From positions 1 through 39,643 of the forward strand of contig PAZH01000079.1 of NCBI GenBank assembly GCA_002716125.1: a DNA stretch of 39,643 nt, read 5' to 3'. Below are positions 23,878 to 32,809 of the stretch, in pieces. The translations under genes were made by a program, and so were the position numbers. The notes beneath the pieces are model-generated. The model saw nothing but the letters and a program-made list of their open reading frames with translations, was not told where the DNA came from and made no database searches. Each line of letters opens with the position of its first letter. Position 1 is the first letter of the stretch. The stretch comes from Rhodospirillaceae bacterium (lineage in GTDB: Bacteria > Pseudomonadota > Alphaproteobacteria > UBA8366).

Positions 23878-26507
23878 CCGTCGGCAAATTCTCTCAGTCT
23901 CTTGAAGACGTCGTCGCCATCCTGCGAGAGGGTATGGACGGCATCGACGACGGTCCCCGCGTCGGCTTCCTTCCCGGCGACTTCCAGGGTTTTCGCAAGC
24001 CGGTTCAACCGCTGAGCGCCGAAGGTCGCTGCACTGCTCTTCAAGGCGTGCGCTTCGTTTGCCACTTTTCCGAAATCATGCGAAGCGGCGGCGCTCACGA
24101 TATTTTCGATTTGCTGCCCGGCCGAGGTGATGAATGTGTCGATTAATTGGGGAAGCATACTGACGTCGGTATCCTCGCCGAGTTGCACCAACGCGGCTTC
24201 TTGGAGGATTTCGTCATCGACGTCGACAGCAACCGGTTCAGCCGTTGTTTCATCTTCTTTGGCTTCCGGCGTTGCGGCGCCCAGCCATTCGTTCACACAG
24301 GCCAGAAGTTGCTCGCGCGAAGCCGGCTTTCCAAGATAGCCGTCCATGCCTTTCGATAAGAGGGCCGCGCGGTCGCCTTTCATGACGTGGGCCGTCATCG
24401 CCACAATCGGCGTTTTCGCCCGGTCGCCGCCGAGCGCCCGGATTTGTTCGGTGGCCCCGACGCCGTCGAGCTCCGGCATACCGATATCCATCAGGATAAG
24501 GTCGTATGGCCGTTTGCGAGCCGCCGCAACGGCTTCGAGGCCGTTGGCCGCGATGTCGACACGCGCCCCCGCTTTCTCCAAAACGGTCTGCGTCACCAAT
24601 TGATTGGCGAGATTGTCTTCGGCCAGTAAGACATTGCCGCTAATCTGCCAATCTGCTTTCTCTTGTGTTACCCGCCTTGCTTCTTCCAGCGTCGCCCGTT
24701 CTTCTTCGGACGCTTTCGGCAATGACACTTCGAACCAAAAGCGGCTCCCTTCGCCAAGTTCGCTTTCGAATGCGATCTCGCCGCCCATGGTTTCGACCAA
24801 AATTTTCGAGATCGCGAGGACCAATCCCGTGCCGCCGAACTTCTGTGTATAGGCAGGCGTCAGCGTGGTGAACTCGGTGAAGAGCTCGCCGTGTTTGTCG
24901 GAACTGATCCCGATTCCGGTGTCGAGGACGGCGAACTGAATTTTGGCGGCCGTCTCGGTTTCCGAGATGAGGGTCACCTCGATTGTGACACCGCCTTCGT
25001 CGGTAAATTTGACCGCATTGCCAGCGAGATTGAGAAGAACCTGACGGAGCCGCCCTTCATCGCCGTATAGATACGCCGGGATATCTTGGGAAATATCGAC
25101 CTTGGTCCAAATGCCCTTACCTTCGGCGCGCGGTGAAATCACTTCGCCGACGGTATCGACGACATCGGACAGTCTGAAGGGAGCACGATCGAATTTGAAT
25201 TTTCCGGCTTCCATCTTCGAGAAATCGAGGATGTCGTTGATGATGCTTAGCAAGGCTTCGCTGGATCGCCGGCCGGTCCGCGTCAAGGTGTTCTGTTCTT
25301 CGTCGAGAACCGTGTCCTGCAGCAAACTCAGCGTTCCGATGACCGCATTGATCGGCGTGCGTATCTCATGGCTCATCATGGCCAGGAACTCGGACTTTAC
25401 GGCGTTGGCGGCTTCTGCGTTCTCCTTCGCCGCCAGCAGATCGGCTTCGGCCCTTTTTTGTTCGGTCACGTCCCGAATATAGGCAATGAAGATCGGCCCT
25501 TCGCTTCCGGCTTCGGCATGAATCGAAACCTCTGCCGGGAATTCCGTACCGTCCGACCTTAGAGCCGGTAATTCGATCCGTTTGCCCAAAACGGGACCTT
25601 CACCGGTTTTAAGATAGTGTTCGAGGCCTTTGTGATGCGCGTCGCGCAATTGCGCCGGGATCATGAGACTGGCGAGTTCTTGGCCGATTGCCTCTTCCGC
25701 CCGGTAGCCGAAGATCGACGCCGCGGCGCTGTTGTATTCGATGATGTCGCCGCGATGGTCGATGCCGATAATGGCATCCAAGGAGGCTTCGACGATCAAT
25801 CGCGAGCGCCGCTCGTTCTCCGCCACTTGATCGTAGAGATTGGAAATGCGGCGCGACATTGAATTGAACGCCTTCGCTGTGTCGGCCAACTCGTCCCGTC
25901 CCTTAACGTCAAGTTGGTATCCGAGTTCACCCGTCGAAATGCGCCGCGATGCGTCCCTTAGCTGACTGAGCTGCCGCGTTAGGTAGAGGCCGAGGACGAA
26001 CGAAAAGAGGGCAAAGAGAACCATCTCGACGACGGCAATGACGATGGTACTGCGACGGGCGTTCTCGACGGTTGCGATAAGGGGTGCGACGGAAAACCCA
26101 ATTTCGACCTGACCGAAGACCGTGTCGGCCTCCGTGATCTTCGCCGCGGTATCGTAGACGCCGTCTTCCGTCGTTCGATACGAGCGATCTTCGTTAAAAT
26201 TACGCGCCAATGCGGTATCGTCACCGGCCTGTGCGAGTACTTCGCCTTCCTGACCGCGAACGCGCACATAGTGTAGATCGGGATTCTGAATCAGTTCGTT
26301 TACCAGAGTTTCCAACGTTGCGAGGTCGGTACTGATAACAGCGTCCTTAGACGCGTCGGCGAACAGTCGGGACGTGGTAACGGCCCGTTTCGTGAGGCCG
26401 TCTTCCACAGAGAATGTCAGTATTTCAAGGCTCTTCCAGACGAGAAATCCCAAAAGGACGGCCTCGATCAAGGCGACACCGAGGATCGTCTTGACCCGAA
26501 AGGACAT
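23865..26507 (-). CDS. hybrid sensor histidine kinase (HAMP-PAS-HisKA-HATPase-REC-HPt)
   Basis: The 880-residue protein has a membrane segment at 8-25, a periplasmic domain (about 30-150), a second membrane segment (152-177), HAMP (175-230) and PAS (232-355). HisKA follows with His380 (SHEIRTPINAV), then the ATPase with N box Asn497 and G1 DTGIG (529-533). A receiver with Asp674 (LMDIGMPELDG) and an HPt with His820 (EAHALKSSAATFG) complete it. The G2 box reads FGGTGLVLAISK: Val563 replaces the expected Gly, so ATP-lid function is in doubt. The Shine-Dalgarno AGGAGAG overlaps the stop of the upstream binding-protein gene. The kinase probably reads that protein's ligand state and passes phosphate to a separate receiver. 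Confidence 0.9.
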   Translation of the reverse strand: MSFRVKTILGVALIEAVLLGFLVWKSLEILTFSVEDGLTKRAVTTSRLFADASKDAVISTDLATLETLVNELIQNPDLHYVRVRGQEGEVLAQAGDDTALARNFNEDRSYRTTEDGVYDTAAKITEADTVFGQVEIGFSVAPLIATVENARRSTIVIAVVEMVLFALFSFVLGLYLTRQLSQLRDASRRISTGELGYQLDVKGRDELADTAKAFNSMSRRISNLYDQVAENERRSRLIVEASLDAIIGIDHRGDIIEYNSAAASIFGYRAEEAIGQELASLMIPAQLRDAHHKGLEHYLKTGEGPVLGKRIELPALRSDGTEFPAEVSIHAEAGSEGPIFIAYIRDVTEQKRAEADLLAAKENAEAANAVKSEFLAMMSHEIRTPINAVIGTLSLLQDTVLDEEQNTLTRTGRRSSEALLSIINDILDFSKMEAGKFKFDRAPFRLSDVVDTVGEVISPRAEGKGIWTKVDISQDIPAYLYGDEGRLRQVLLNLAGNAVKFTDEGGVTIEVTLISETETAAKIQFAVLDTGIGISSDKHGELFTEFTTLTPAYTQKFGGTGLVLAISKILVETMGGEIAFESELGEGSRFWFEVSLPKASEEERATLEEARRVTQEKADWQISGNVLLAEDNLANQLVTQTVLEKAGARVDIAANGLEAVAAARKRPYDLILMDIGMPELDGVGATEQIRALGGDRAKTPIVAMTAHVMKGDRAALLSKGMDGYLGKPASREQLLACVNEWLGAATPEAKEDETTAEPVAVDVDDEILQEAALVQLGEDTDVSMLPQLIDTFITSAGQQIENIVSAAASHDFGKVANEAHALKSSAATFGAQRLNRLAKTLEVAGKEADAGTVVDAVHTLSQDGDDVFKRLREFADGQTC

Positions 26508-26520
26508 TCGCGTGTCTCTC

Positions 26521-27380
26521 CTACTTGCCCGGGTTCTTGATCAGGTTTGTCAGAAGATCGATGCCCAATGCGCGTACATCATCCCAATCCGCGTTACCTG
26601 CGGCTTCGATACCTTTGAAGTTTATGCTTTTTAGAAATTTTTGCCTTCGGCATCTGCATTCAGGCCGAGAAACGCCTGTTCGATGGCCCGTGCGGCGTCT
26701 TGCGGCACATTGGGATGCGTTTCGAAAGCGTGCGGCGTAAATCCGTCCGTCTGCCACAAGACCTTTAGTTGGTTTCGGGTTTTCTCATCGACGTTGCCGA
26801 AGGTCCGTTGGATACCGCCACCGGCTTTGAAAAGGCCTTTCGCAACGCTGCGGTAGACGGAATCGTGCGAGGAAACGTATTTCGCCATAAAGGGAATGCC
26901 GTCGTTGGAGAGCTTCGCACGCGGCAACACGCTGGCAGCGAAGGCCGCCGGTGCGGGAAACGCCAGCTGACTTCCGGATAGGTCCTTCAGGTTCTCGATC
27001 GCACTGTCTTTTCGAACGACAACAATACCGCGAATGCGCTTGTTTGCTTGTTTGGCGAAGGCTCGGTAGCCGGGGTTCTGGCTGAATACCGTGTAATGGT
27101 ATGGGTTCATGTACGACAGGTCGTAGCCGCCCTCCGCCAAGACCTTTTCGAATGTTGGAATGTTTTTCGCTGTCTTAAAAACAACCTTGTACCCGCTTTT
27201 CGCCGATATGCGTTTGAGGATCGGCGACCATAAGCGCGCGAGTTTGCTCGCCGCCTGCTGCGGGACGATTCCGAATGAGTACGCTTTTTCCGCTGCAGTC
27301 GCATGACCGCCAGTCAAAACGGACGCCGGAATGACGAGAATCCCTGCATAAAAAACGATTCTTAGGATTTTCTTCATCAT
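26521..27380 (-). pseudogene. PhnD-like periplasmic binding protein with a C-terminal frameshift
   Basis: From ATG 27380 (SD AAAGGAA) the product has a signal peptide (MMKKILRIVFYAGILVIPAS, cleavage near AEKAYSFG) and a phosphate/phosphonate-type binding domain. Examples are IRGIVVVRKDSAIENLKDLS, LAFPAPAAFAASVL, KYVSSHDSVYRSVAKGLFKA and GGGIQRTFGNVD. The frame meets a stop at 26631 after AEGKNF. One frame over, the family's normal C-terminus continues as FLKSINFKGIEAAGNADWDD to the TAG at 26521. One extra base in the A5/T5 run at 26638-26642 would join the frames. There is no ABC permease or ATPase nearby. The kinase gene starts 14 bp downstream, so this is probably its sensory partner. Confidence 0.82.
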
Positions 27381-27448
27381 TATTCCTTTAAAGGTATATC
27401 CCTGGTAGAACTCGCGCCGACTCTCAAGAATGTGGTACATATCGAACG

Positions 27449-27477
27449 TTGAACTCGCTCATTGAGATCACGATATT
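27449..27477 (+). promoter_or_regulatory. possible promoter of the receiver gene
   Basis: TTGAAC (27449-27454) and GATATT (27472-27477) are separated by 17 bases and lie 33 bases before the ATG at 27511, in the AT-rich divergent gap between the PhnD-like and receiver genes. This is a weak sigma-70-like match. Confidence 0.3.
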
Positions 27478-27510
27478 TCAATAGTCTTACTGAATTCTTA
27501 GCGAAGTTAA

Positions 27511-27927
27511 ATGACTAACACCGATACAGATGATCGGCCGAAAGCGCTTTTGATCGAGGACGATGCCGTGTTTCGGCAAATTGTTACGATTTCACTGGGC
27601 AAGCGCGGATATGATGTCGTCGATGTCGAAAGTTTCGAAGCGGGATTGGAAGCGATCGACGCAGGAGACTTATCTTTCGTAATGACGGATATTTTCATGG
27701 AAGGGATGGGCGGTATTGCCGGAATCAAAGTACTCAAAGACCGGTTCCCCACGCTTCCCGTAATCGCGATTTCTGGCGGATGGGGCGAGCTTGCGCCAGA
27801 GAGTGCAATCGAAGCGGCGCAAAAGATCGGTGCCGACGCGGGCGTTAAGAAACCAATTAGTGCGGTCGATTTCGATGCGGCCCTAAAGCAAATCGGTCGC
27901 GGCGCGCCGATCTCGAACCTCACCTAA
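27511..27927 (+). CDS. single-domain response regulator
   Basis: The 138-residue protein is a lone receiver domain: ALLIEDDAVFRQ (acidic pair), phosphoacceptor Asp60 in VMTDIFMEGMGG, VIAISGGWGE and the conserved Lys in GVKKPIS. There is no output domain, so it probably acts by protein contact or as a phosphate relay or sink. It is divergent from the PhnD-like/hybrid-kinase operon and is the obvious candidate acceptor for that kinase's HPt domain. Confidence 0.88.
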   Translation: MTNTDTDDRPKALLIEDDAVFRQIVTISLGKRGYDVVDVESFEAGLEAIDAGDLSFVMTDIFMEGMGGIAGIKVLKDRFPTLPVIAISGGWGELAPESAIEAAQKIGADAGVKKPISAVDFDAALKQIGRGAPISNLT

Positions 27928-28026
27928 TCACCCGACTGCCTCTATTCATTTTTCCCCCTCGATATAGCGGCGGCGCGGAATATTCTTTTTCGCGACGATA
28001 CCGCAACGAGTACGAGGACATTTCCA

Positions 28027-29538
28027 ATGGCAGCGGACGACCGGACTCCGATATTTGTTGGTGTGGCGCAGGTCGAGCAGCGCGAAGACGATCCCAATGC
28101 AGCGAAGGAGCCGTTGGACTTGATGGTCCAAGCCGTTGAGGCTGCGGCCCAGGACTGCGGTGTGCCCGGAATATTGCAAAAGGCGGATTCGGTGCGCGTT
28201 GTACGCGGCATCTGGGGATATGCAAATCCGGCCCGCCAAGTGGCTGAACGCATAGGGGCCAGCGGTGCCGAGACAGGTCTGACTTCGCTTGGCGGCAATT
28301 ACGTACAATCGCTGACCAATCGCAGTTTCCTCGATATCCAAAGTGGAAAGAACGAGATCGTCATCGTCTGCGGCGGCGAGTGCGGGCGAACGCAATCGCG
28401 GGCGCGTAAAGCTGGGATCGAACTCGCCTGGAATCCACTGACGCGCGAGCCGGGCGCGAACCCGACGACCCAAGGGGGCGACGCGCCCGAGATATTTCTT
28501 GGTAGCGATAAGGTGACCCGCCACGAGGCAGAGATGAAGCGCGGGATCGCCTTACCGATCCAATTTTATCCGATGTTCGAAACGGCGCTGCGCCATGCCA
28601 ATGGGGAGAGTGTGGAAGGGCATCTAAAGCGCATTTCGGAACTCTGGGCCGGTTTCAACAAGGTTGCCGTGGAAAATCCCAATGCGTGGATTCGGAAACC
28701 GCTGAGCGCGGAAGACATCCGCACACCGTCCGCCGGTAATCGGCCGATATCGTATCCCTATTCCAAGCTAATGAATTCTAATAACAGCGTCGACCAGGGG
28801 GCGGCATTGATTCTGACCTCCGTCGGGAAGGCGCGGGCGCTTGGGGTTCCGGAGGACCGCTGGGTCTATCCACATGCCGGGACGGAGGCGTGGGATCATC
28901 TCTATGTCTCGGAACGGGACAACCTCCATACGTCACCGGCAATCCGGTTGACGTCGCGAAAACTCTTCGAATTGACCGGCTATTCCGCCGACCAGATGGA
29001 CCATGTTGACATTTACTCTTGCTTCCCGGCCGCCGTCCAAGTCTCTGCGAACGAAATCGGCCTTTCGCAGGATCGACCTCTGACGGTGACGGGCGGATTG
29101 ACCTTCGCCGGTGGACCTTTGAACAACTACGTGATGCACTCGGTGGCGCGGACGGTGGATCTGTTGCGTGCGAAGCCCGGCAGCAAAGGTCTTGTGACCG
29201 CAAACGGTGGCCTGCTGACCAAGCATGCGCTTTGTATCTATTCGACCGATGCGCCGGATCAGCCCTTTGCTTGGGCCAACCTTCAGGACGAGGTTGATGC
29301 AATGCCGCGCCGCGAGGTCAAAGTCGATCACGACGGCGCGGTCACCGTCGAATCTTATGTCGTGATGTATGACGCCGATGCGGCGCCGACGCAGGCGCAC
29401 GCGGCGTGTTTGCTCGATGACGGACGGCGCACCTGGGCCAACGTGACGGATGCGGACACGGTCGACGCGATGACTAAAGCGGAATTCTGCGGCCGGGCGG
29501 GCCGGGTGAACGGCGAAGGCGAGCTCTCCGTCCATTAA
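28027..29538 (+). CDS. thiolase-like acetyl-CoA acetyltransferase family protein
   Basis: The 503-residue protein resembles SCP2-type thiolases often annotated as acetyl-CoA acetyltransferase. It begins RTPIFVGVAQVEQR and shows HVDIYSCFPAAVQVSANEIG, the usual SCFP block. It also shows TVTGGLTFAGGPLNNYVMHS and GLVTANGGLLTKHALCIYS. The segment where thiolases carry the acylated Cys reads LGGNYVQSLTNRS (88-100) and has no Cys, so ordinary thiolase chemistry is doubtful, as in other members of this subfamily. The start is backed by GAGGA at 28013-28017. It is the first gene of a co-directional run with the next two genes. Confidence 0.8.
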   Translation: MAADDRTPIFVGVAQVEQREDDPNAAKEPLDLMVQAVEAAAQDCGVPGILQKADSVRVVRGIWGYANPARQVAERIGASGAETGLTSLGGNYVQSLTNRSFLDIQSGKNEIVIVCGGECGRTQSRARKAGIELAWNPLTREPGANPTTQGGDAPEIFLGSDKVTRHEAEMKRGIALPIQFYPMFETALRHANGESVEGHLKRISELWAGFNKVAVENPNAWIRKPLSAEDIRTPSAGNRPISYPYSKLMNSNNSVDQGAALILTSVGKARALGVPEDRWVYPHAGTEAWDHLYVSERDNLHTSPAIRLTSRKLFELTGYSADQMDHVDIYSCFPAAVQVSANEIGLSQDRPLTVTGGLTFAGGPLNNYVMHSVARTVDLLRAKPGSKGLVTANGGLLTKHALCIYSTDAPDQPFAWANLQDEVDAMPRREVKVDHDGAVTVESYVVMYDADAAPTQAHAACLLDDGRRTWANVTDADTVDAMTKAEFCGRAGRVNGEGELSVH

Positions 29539-29570
29539 GGCGCACGGTGTCTAACAAAGAGGGTTTCAAA

Positions 29571-30101
29571 GTGAGCACATTTTATATGGTGGAAATGCAC
29601 TATCCACTCGACGACGATCGAGAAGCATTCAACGGTTTCTACCACAAGCATATCACGATGCTTCTCAGCATCGACGGCTTCCTTTCCGCGCAACGCTACG
29701 AATGTACCCATGAGGCGCGCTCGCCCTTTCTCGCGGTGTACCGGCTGAACGATCCAGCTGTCATGACGAGCGAGGGGTATACATCGCGTGCCGGCCGCGA
29801 TTCGGTCGATCCGGTGTTTAAGGCGAAGATGACCAATTGGGATCGCAACCTGGTACAGGGCGATATCGAGGATATGGACGTGGCCGACAACGGCTGGATG
29901 GTTCTGATCGATCGCCTATCCGCGGACAGCGCGCCTCTACCGGAAGGTTTTACGTCGCTCTCGATCGTCGGCCTGGATGCGACCATTGTCGAACGGGGCG
30001 TGATGATTGGCCAAGACGGCTCACCACCCGATATTTCCGATGCGGAAGACTGGATCGTTCGCCGATTCCGCCCGGTTCATGCGCCGCGGCATCCGGCTTG
30101 A
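29571..30101 (+). CDS. small EthD-like / dimeric alpha-beta barrel protein
   Basis: This is a roughly 176-residue protein without a confident family assignment. The start STFYMVEMHYPLDDDREAFN, then FYHKHITMLLSIDGFLSAQRYE, resembles the ferredoxin-like repeats of EthD and dimeric alpha-beta barrel proteins. These often accompany oxygenases and handle reactive aromatic intermediates. I prefer GTG 29571, which has GAGGG 7 bases upstream, over GTG 29547. The gene lies between a thiolase-like and an FAD monooxygenase gene in the same direction. It has no signal peptide or membrane segment. Confidence 0.7.
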   Translation: MSTFYMVEMHYPLDDDREAFNGFYHKHITMLLSIDGFLSAQRYECTHEARSPFLAVYRLNDPAVMTSEGYTSRAGRDSVDPVFKAKMTNWDRNLVQGDIEDMDVADNGWMVLIDRLSADSAPLPEGFTSLSIVGLDATIVERGVMIGQDGSPPDISDAEDWIVRRFRPVHAPRHPA

Positions 30102-30128
30102 AGCACGGCCGACGTTGAGAGATCGGTT

Positions 30129-31319
30129 GTGGGCTCGAACGATGCGAAAATCATCATCGCTGGGGCTGGCCTGGGCGGCCTGACCGCTGCCGGATGTCTG
30201 TTGCTCGCAGGTTTCGATGTGGAAGTCTACGAGCAGGCGCCCGAGCTCGGTGAGATCGGCGCGGGCGTTCAGCAGAGCGCCAATGCGACACATGTCATGC
30301 GCCATCTTGGCGTTCTAGACGCATTGCGGGACGTCGCCTATTTGCCGCCCGTCACGGAGTTTCGACTGTTTGACAGCGGTGAGGTGCTGCAAGTTTTGTC
30401 ATTGGCCGAAAACCACGAGGCTCGCCACGGCGCCCCCTATCTGCAGATGCATCGCGCCGACTTTCACAGAATTCTGGCAGAGCGTGTGATGGCGCTGAAG
30501 GCGGATGCGATCCATTTGGGGGCCACAGCCGTCGGTTTCGAGGAGTCCGCCTCGCATGTGGCTTTACTACTTTCCGACGGACGCCGTATCGAAGGCGACG
30601 TCTTAATCGGTGCGGACGGCATTAAGTCGGCCGTCCGCCGGCAGATCGCCGGGCCCGCTACACCTGATTACACAGGGGATGCTGCGTGGCGGCTGACAGT
30701 GCCTGTCGACCGTTTTGCCGCCGATTTTATGGAGGGAAAGTCGTCGATCTGGGTCGGGCCGGACAAACACGCCGTTGTTTATTTCCTGCGCGGCGGTGCT
30801 TTGCTGAATTTCGTCGCTTGCACGGAACTCGATGAGTGGATCGAGGAATCTTGGACTCTCAAACGTCCTTGGCGGGAGCTGAAAGCCGACTTTGACGGCT
30901 GGCACGAGGATATTCACGCGATCATCGATGCGGCGGACCGGGACGAATGCTATCGCTGGGCACTGAATGTCTATCCCGCTTTGGATAATTGGAGCACCTC
31001 GCGTGCCACCTTGATTGGCGACGCGGCGCATCCGACCCTTCCGTATTTGGCACAAGGCGCCGCGATGGCGGTCGAGGATGCGGCTGTTCTGACGCGGGCG
31101 TTGGGTGAGGCCTCGTCCATCGATGACGCGTTTCAGCTTTATCAACGAAACCGGCTTGAGCGGACCGGGCGGATTGTTCGGGAAGCCTACGAGAACCGGG
31201 GTTTGTTTCATCTCGAGACGATCGAAGCGCTCCGGGCCGCCTTCGCGAAACGGGATATGGACCGAGAGCGTTCCGACTGGCTCTATGCGTACAACCCGCT
31301 GACAGTCGACCTCGTCTAG
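30129..31319 (+). CDS. FAD-dependent monooxygenase (salicylate/3-hydroxybenzoate hydroxylase-like)
   Basis: The 396-residue group A flavin monooxygenase has the Rossmann motif GAGLGG (12-17), EIGAGVQQSANATHVMRHLG, and the DG motif GDVLIGADGIKSAVR. The GD motif is RATLIGDAAHPTLPYLAQG, followed by AMAVEDAAVL. Such enzymes hydroxylate aromatic or heteroaromatic acids with NAD(P)H and oxygen. The start is a GTG at 30129. Its TAG stop shares CTAG with the convergent FAD dehydrogenase stop. The substrate is unknown, but nearby amidohydrolase and EthD-like genes suggest breakdown of an aromatic or N-containing ring. Confidence 0.88.
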   Translation: MGSNDAKIIIAGAGLGGLTAAGCLLLAGFDVEVYEQAPELGEIGAGVQQSANATHVMRHLGVLDALRDVAYLPPVTEFRLFDSGEVLQVLSLAENHEARHGAPYLQMHRADFHRILAERVMALKADAIHLGATAVGFEESASHVALLLSDGRRIEGDVLIGADGIKSAVRRQIAGPATPDYTGDAAWRLTVPVDRFAADFMEGKSSIWVGPDKHAVVYFLRGGALLNFVACTELDEWIEESWTLKRPWRELKADFDGWHEDIHAIIDAADRDECYRWALNVYPALDNWSTSRATLIGDAAHPTLPYLAQGAAMAVEDAAVLTRALGEASSIDDAFQLYQRNRLERTGRIVREAYENRGLFHLETIEALRAAFAKRDMDRERSDWLYAYNPLTVDLV

Positions 31320-32785
31320 GCCCAGTCGGAAAGTGTGGCCGCCTCGCGCCCCGCAATCCGGCCAAAGGCGAGACACTCGCCGATATTCCCCGTTCCTTGA
31401 TAGAGATAGCTGTAGATCGAGCCGAGCTCGCCCGCACTATAGAGGCGCGGGATCGGCGTGCCGTCCGGTTTGACGATTTCGGCCTTTTCGTTTCGCCGTG
31501 GCCCGCCCTGGGTGTTCAACATCGACGGTGAGAGTTCGACGGCGTAGTAGGGCCCTTCGGTACTGAGCGGCTTCAACATCAGTTTGCGGCCGAATTCCGT
31601 ATCTTCGCCGGAGGCCGCATCCGCGTTCCAGCGTGCGATCGTCGCATCTAAAGCGGACGGATCGACACCGATTTTGATGGCGAGGTCCGGGATCGTGTCG
31701 CCTTTCGTGATCCAGCCTTTCTCAAGTTCGGCACTGTTATCCTCACTCCAATCGTATTGCACGACGATTTGAGTCCAACCGTGGCTTGGATGGCTGTCGT
31801 AGATAGGCCCCGCCGACATATGCGACTGGTCGAAGATCAGATGCATTGGACAGGGCGTCGTCAGCGCCTTCCAAGTGCCGTGTGCCGGCACCTTGCCGTG
31901 CCGGGTCTTGTACTTCTCGTCGCAGAATCGTTTGCCGTCCGGGCCGACGACGATCACACCGCCCTCGATCTCCTTGCTGTAATGCAGCGCCTGCATGGAA
32001 AAGGTCGTTGGATACTCTGGCACCTTTAAGGCCATCGAGGGCCCGGCATAATTGTTCATGTGCCAGAGGTCGGCGCCGACGGCGAGCGCCATTGTGATCC
32101 CGTCGCCCTCATTGTGCGGGCTGCCCGACGTGTAGCAATAAGGCACGCCCGTCAGGTAGTCGCGTATCATTTCTTGATTGTTCTCGAAACCGCCGCAGGT
32201 GAGGACGACACCCTTTCGGGCCTTCACATGAATCGTTTTGCCATTTTGCTCAGTGGTAATGCCGACGATCTCCCCAGTCATCCCGTCCTGGATAAGGCTG
32301 CGACCCGGCGTTTCGTAACACACCTTGATCGGTCGTTCCTTTACCAAACTATGGAAACGTTTCCAGGTGAGCGAATAGCCGTAGGTCGGTCCATCATGGA
32401 ATTTGTGGACGCAGTCTGATCCGGGCAGGTCGGGAAATTCGATGCCGACGGGTTGGTGCTGGTGTTCCTGCGGATCTCCGCCGAGGCTCGCCAGCCATTC
32501 GTTGTTGACGCAGACCTCTTCCGACCACACGCGGATCATCTCTTCTGGAACCTTGTAGGGGCCGCAGAGCGCCGTCAGGTAAGTCGCAGCCTTATCCGGC
32601 GACGACGCGTTCAAATAGCCTTGGCCGGCGACCTTTGTGTTGCCGCCTTCCTCACCTTCCGGCGCCTTCTCTAGAAGGATGACTTCCGCGCCGAGGTCAT
32701 GCGCGGTGACAGCGGCGGCCACGCCCGCACCCCCAAAGCCGACGACAACCACATCGGCTTCCAAATCCCAGTTTTCCGGTATCAC
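31316..32785 (-). CDS. FAD-dependent dehydrogenase, fumarate reductase flavoprotein family
   Basis: The 489-residue protein has an N-terminal FAD-binding motif (VVVVGFGGAGVAAAVTAHD), LLEKAPEGEEGGNTKVAGQG, GVVLTCGGFENNQEMIRDYL and GSPHNEGDGITMALAVGADL. A C-terminal flavin motif LYSAGELGSIYSYLYQGTGN completes it. The architecture matches the FrdA / 3-ketosteroid dehydrogenase / tricarballylate dehydrogenase family, which oxidises or reduces C-C bonds. No signal peptide is seen, so it is cytoplasmic. It is the last gene of a minus-strand run with a D-2-hydroxyacid dehydrogenase and an amidohydrolase upstream. Confidence 0.85.
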   Translation of the reverse strand: MIPENWDLEADVVVVGFGGAGVAAAVTAHDLGAEVILLEKAPEGEEGGNTKVAGQGYLNASSPDKAATYLTALCGPYKVPEEMIRVWSEEVCVNNEWLASLGGDPQEHQHQPVGIEFPDLPGSDCVHKFHDGPTYGYSLTWKRFHSLVKERPIKVCYETPGRSLIQDGMTGEIVGITTEQNGKTIHVKARKGVVLTCGGFENNQEMIRDYLTGVPYCYTSGSPHNEGDGITMALAVGADLWHMNNYAGPSMALKVPEYPTTFSMQALHYSKEIEGGVIVVGPDGKRFCDEKYKTRHGKVPAHGTWKALTTPCPMHLIFDQSHMSAGPIYDSHPSHGWTQIVVQYDWSEDNSAELEKGWITKGDTIPDLAIKIGVDPSALDATIARWNADAASGEDTEFGRKLMLKPLSTEGPYYAVELSPSMLNTQGGPRRNEKAEIVKPDGTPIPRLYSAGELGSIYSYLYQGTGNIGECLAFGRIAGREAATLSDWA

Positions 32786-32809
32786 CTTCGGTTTCTCCGA
32801 ATCCGTTTC

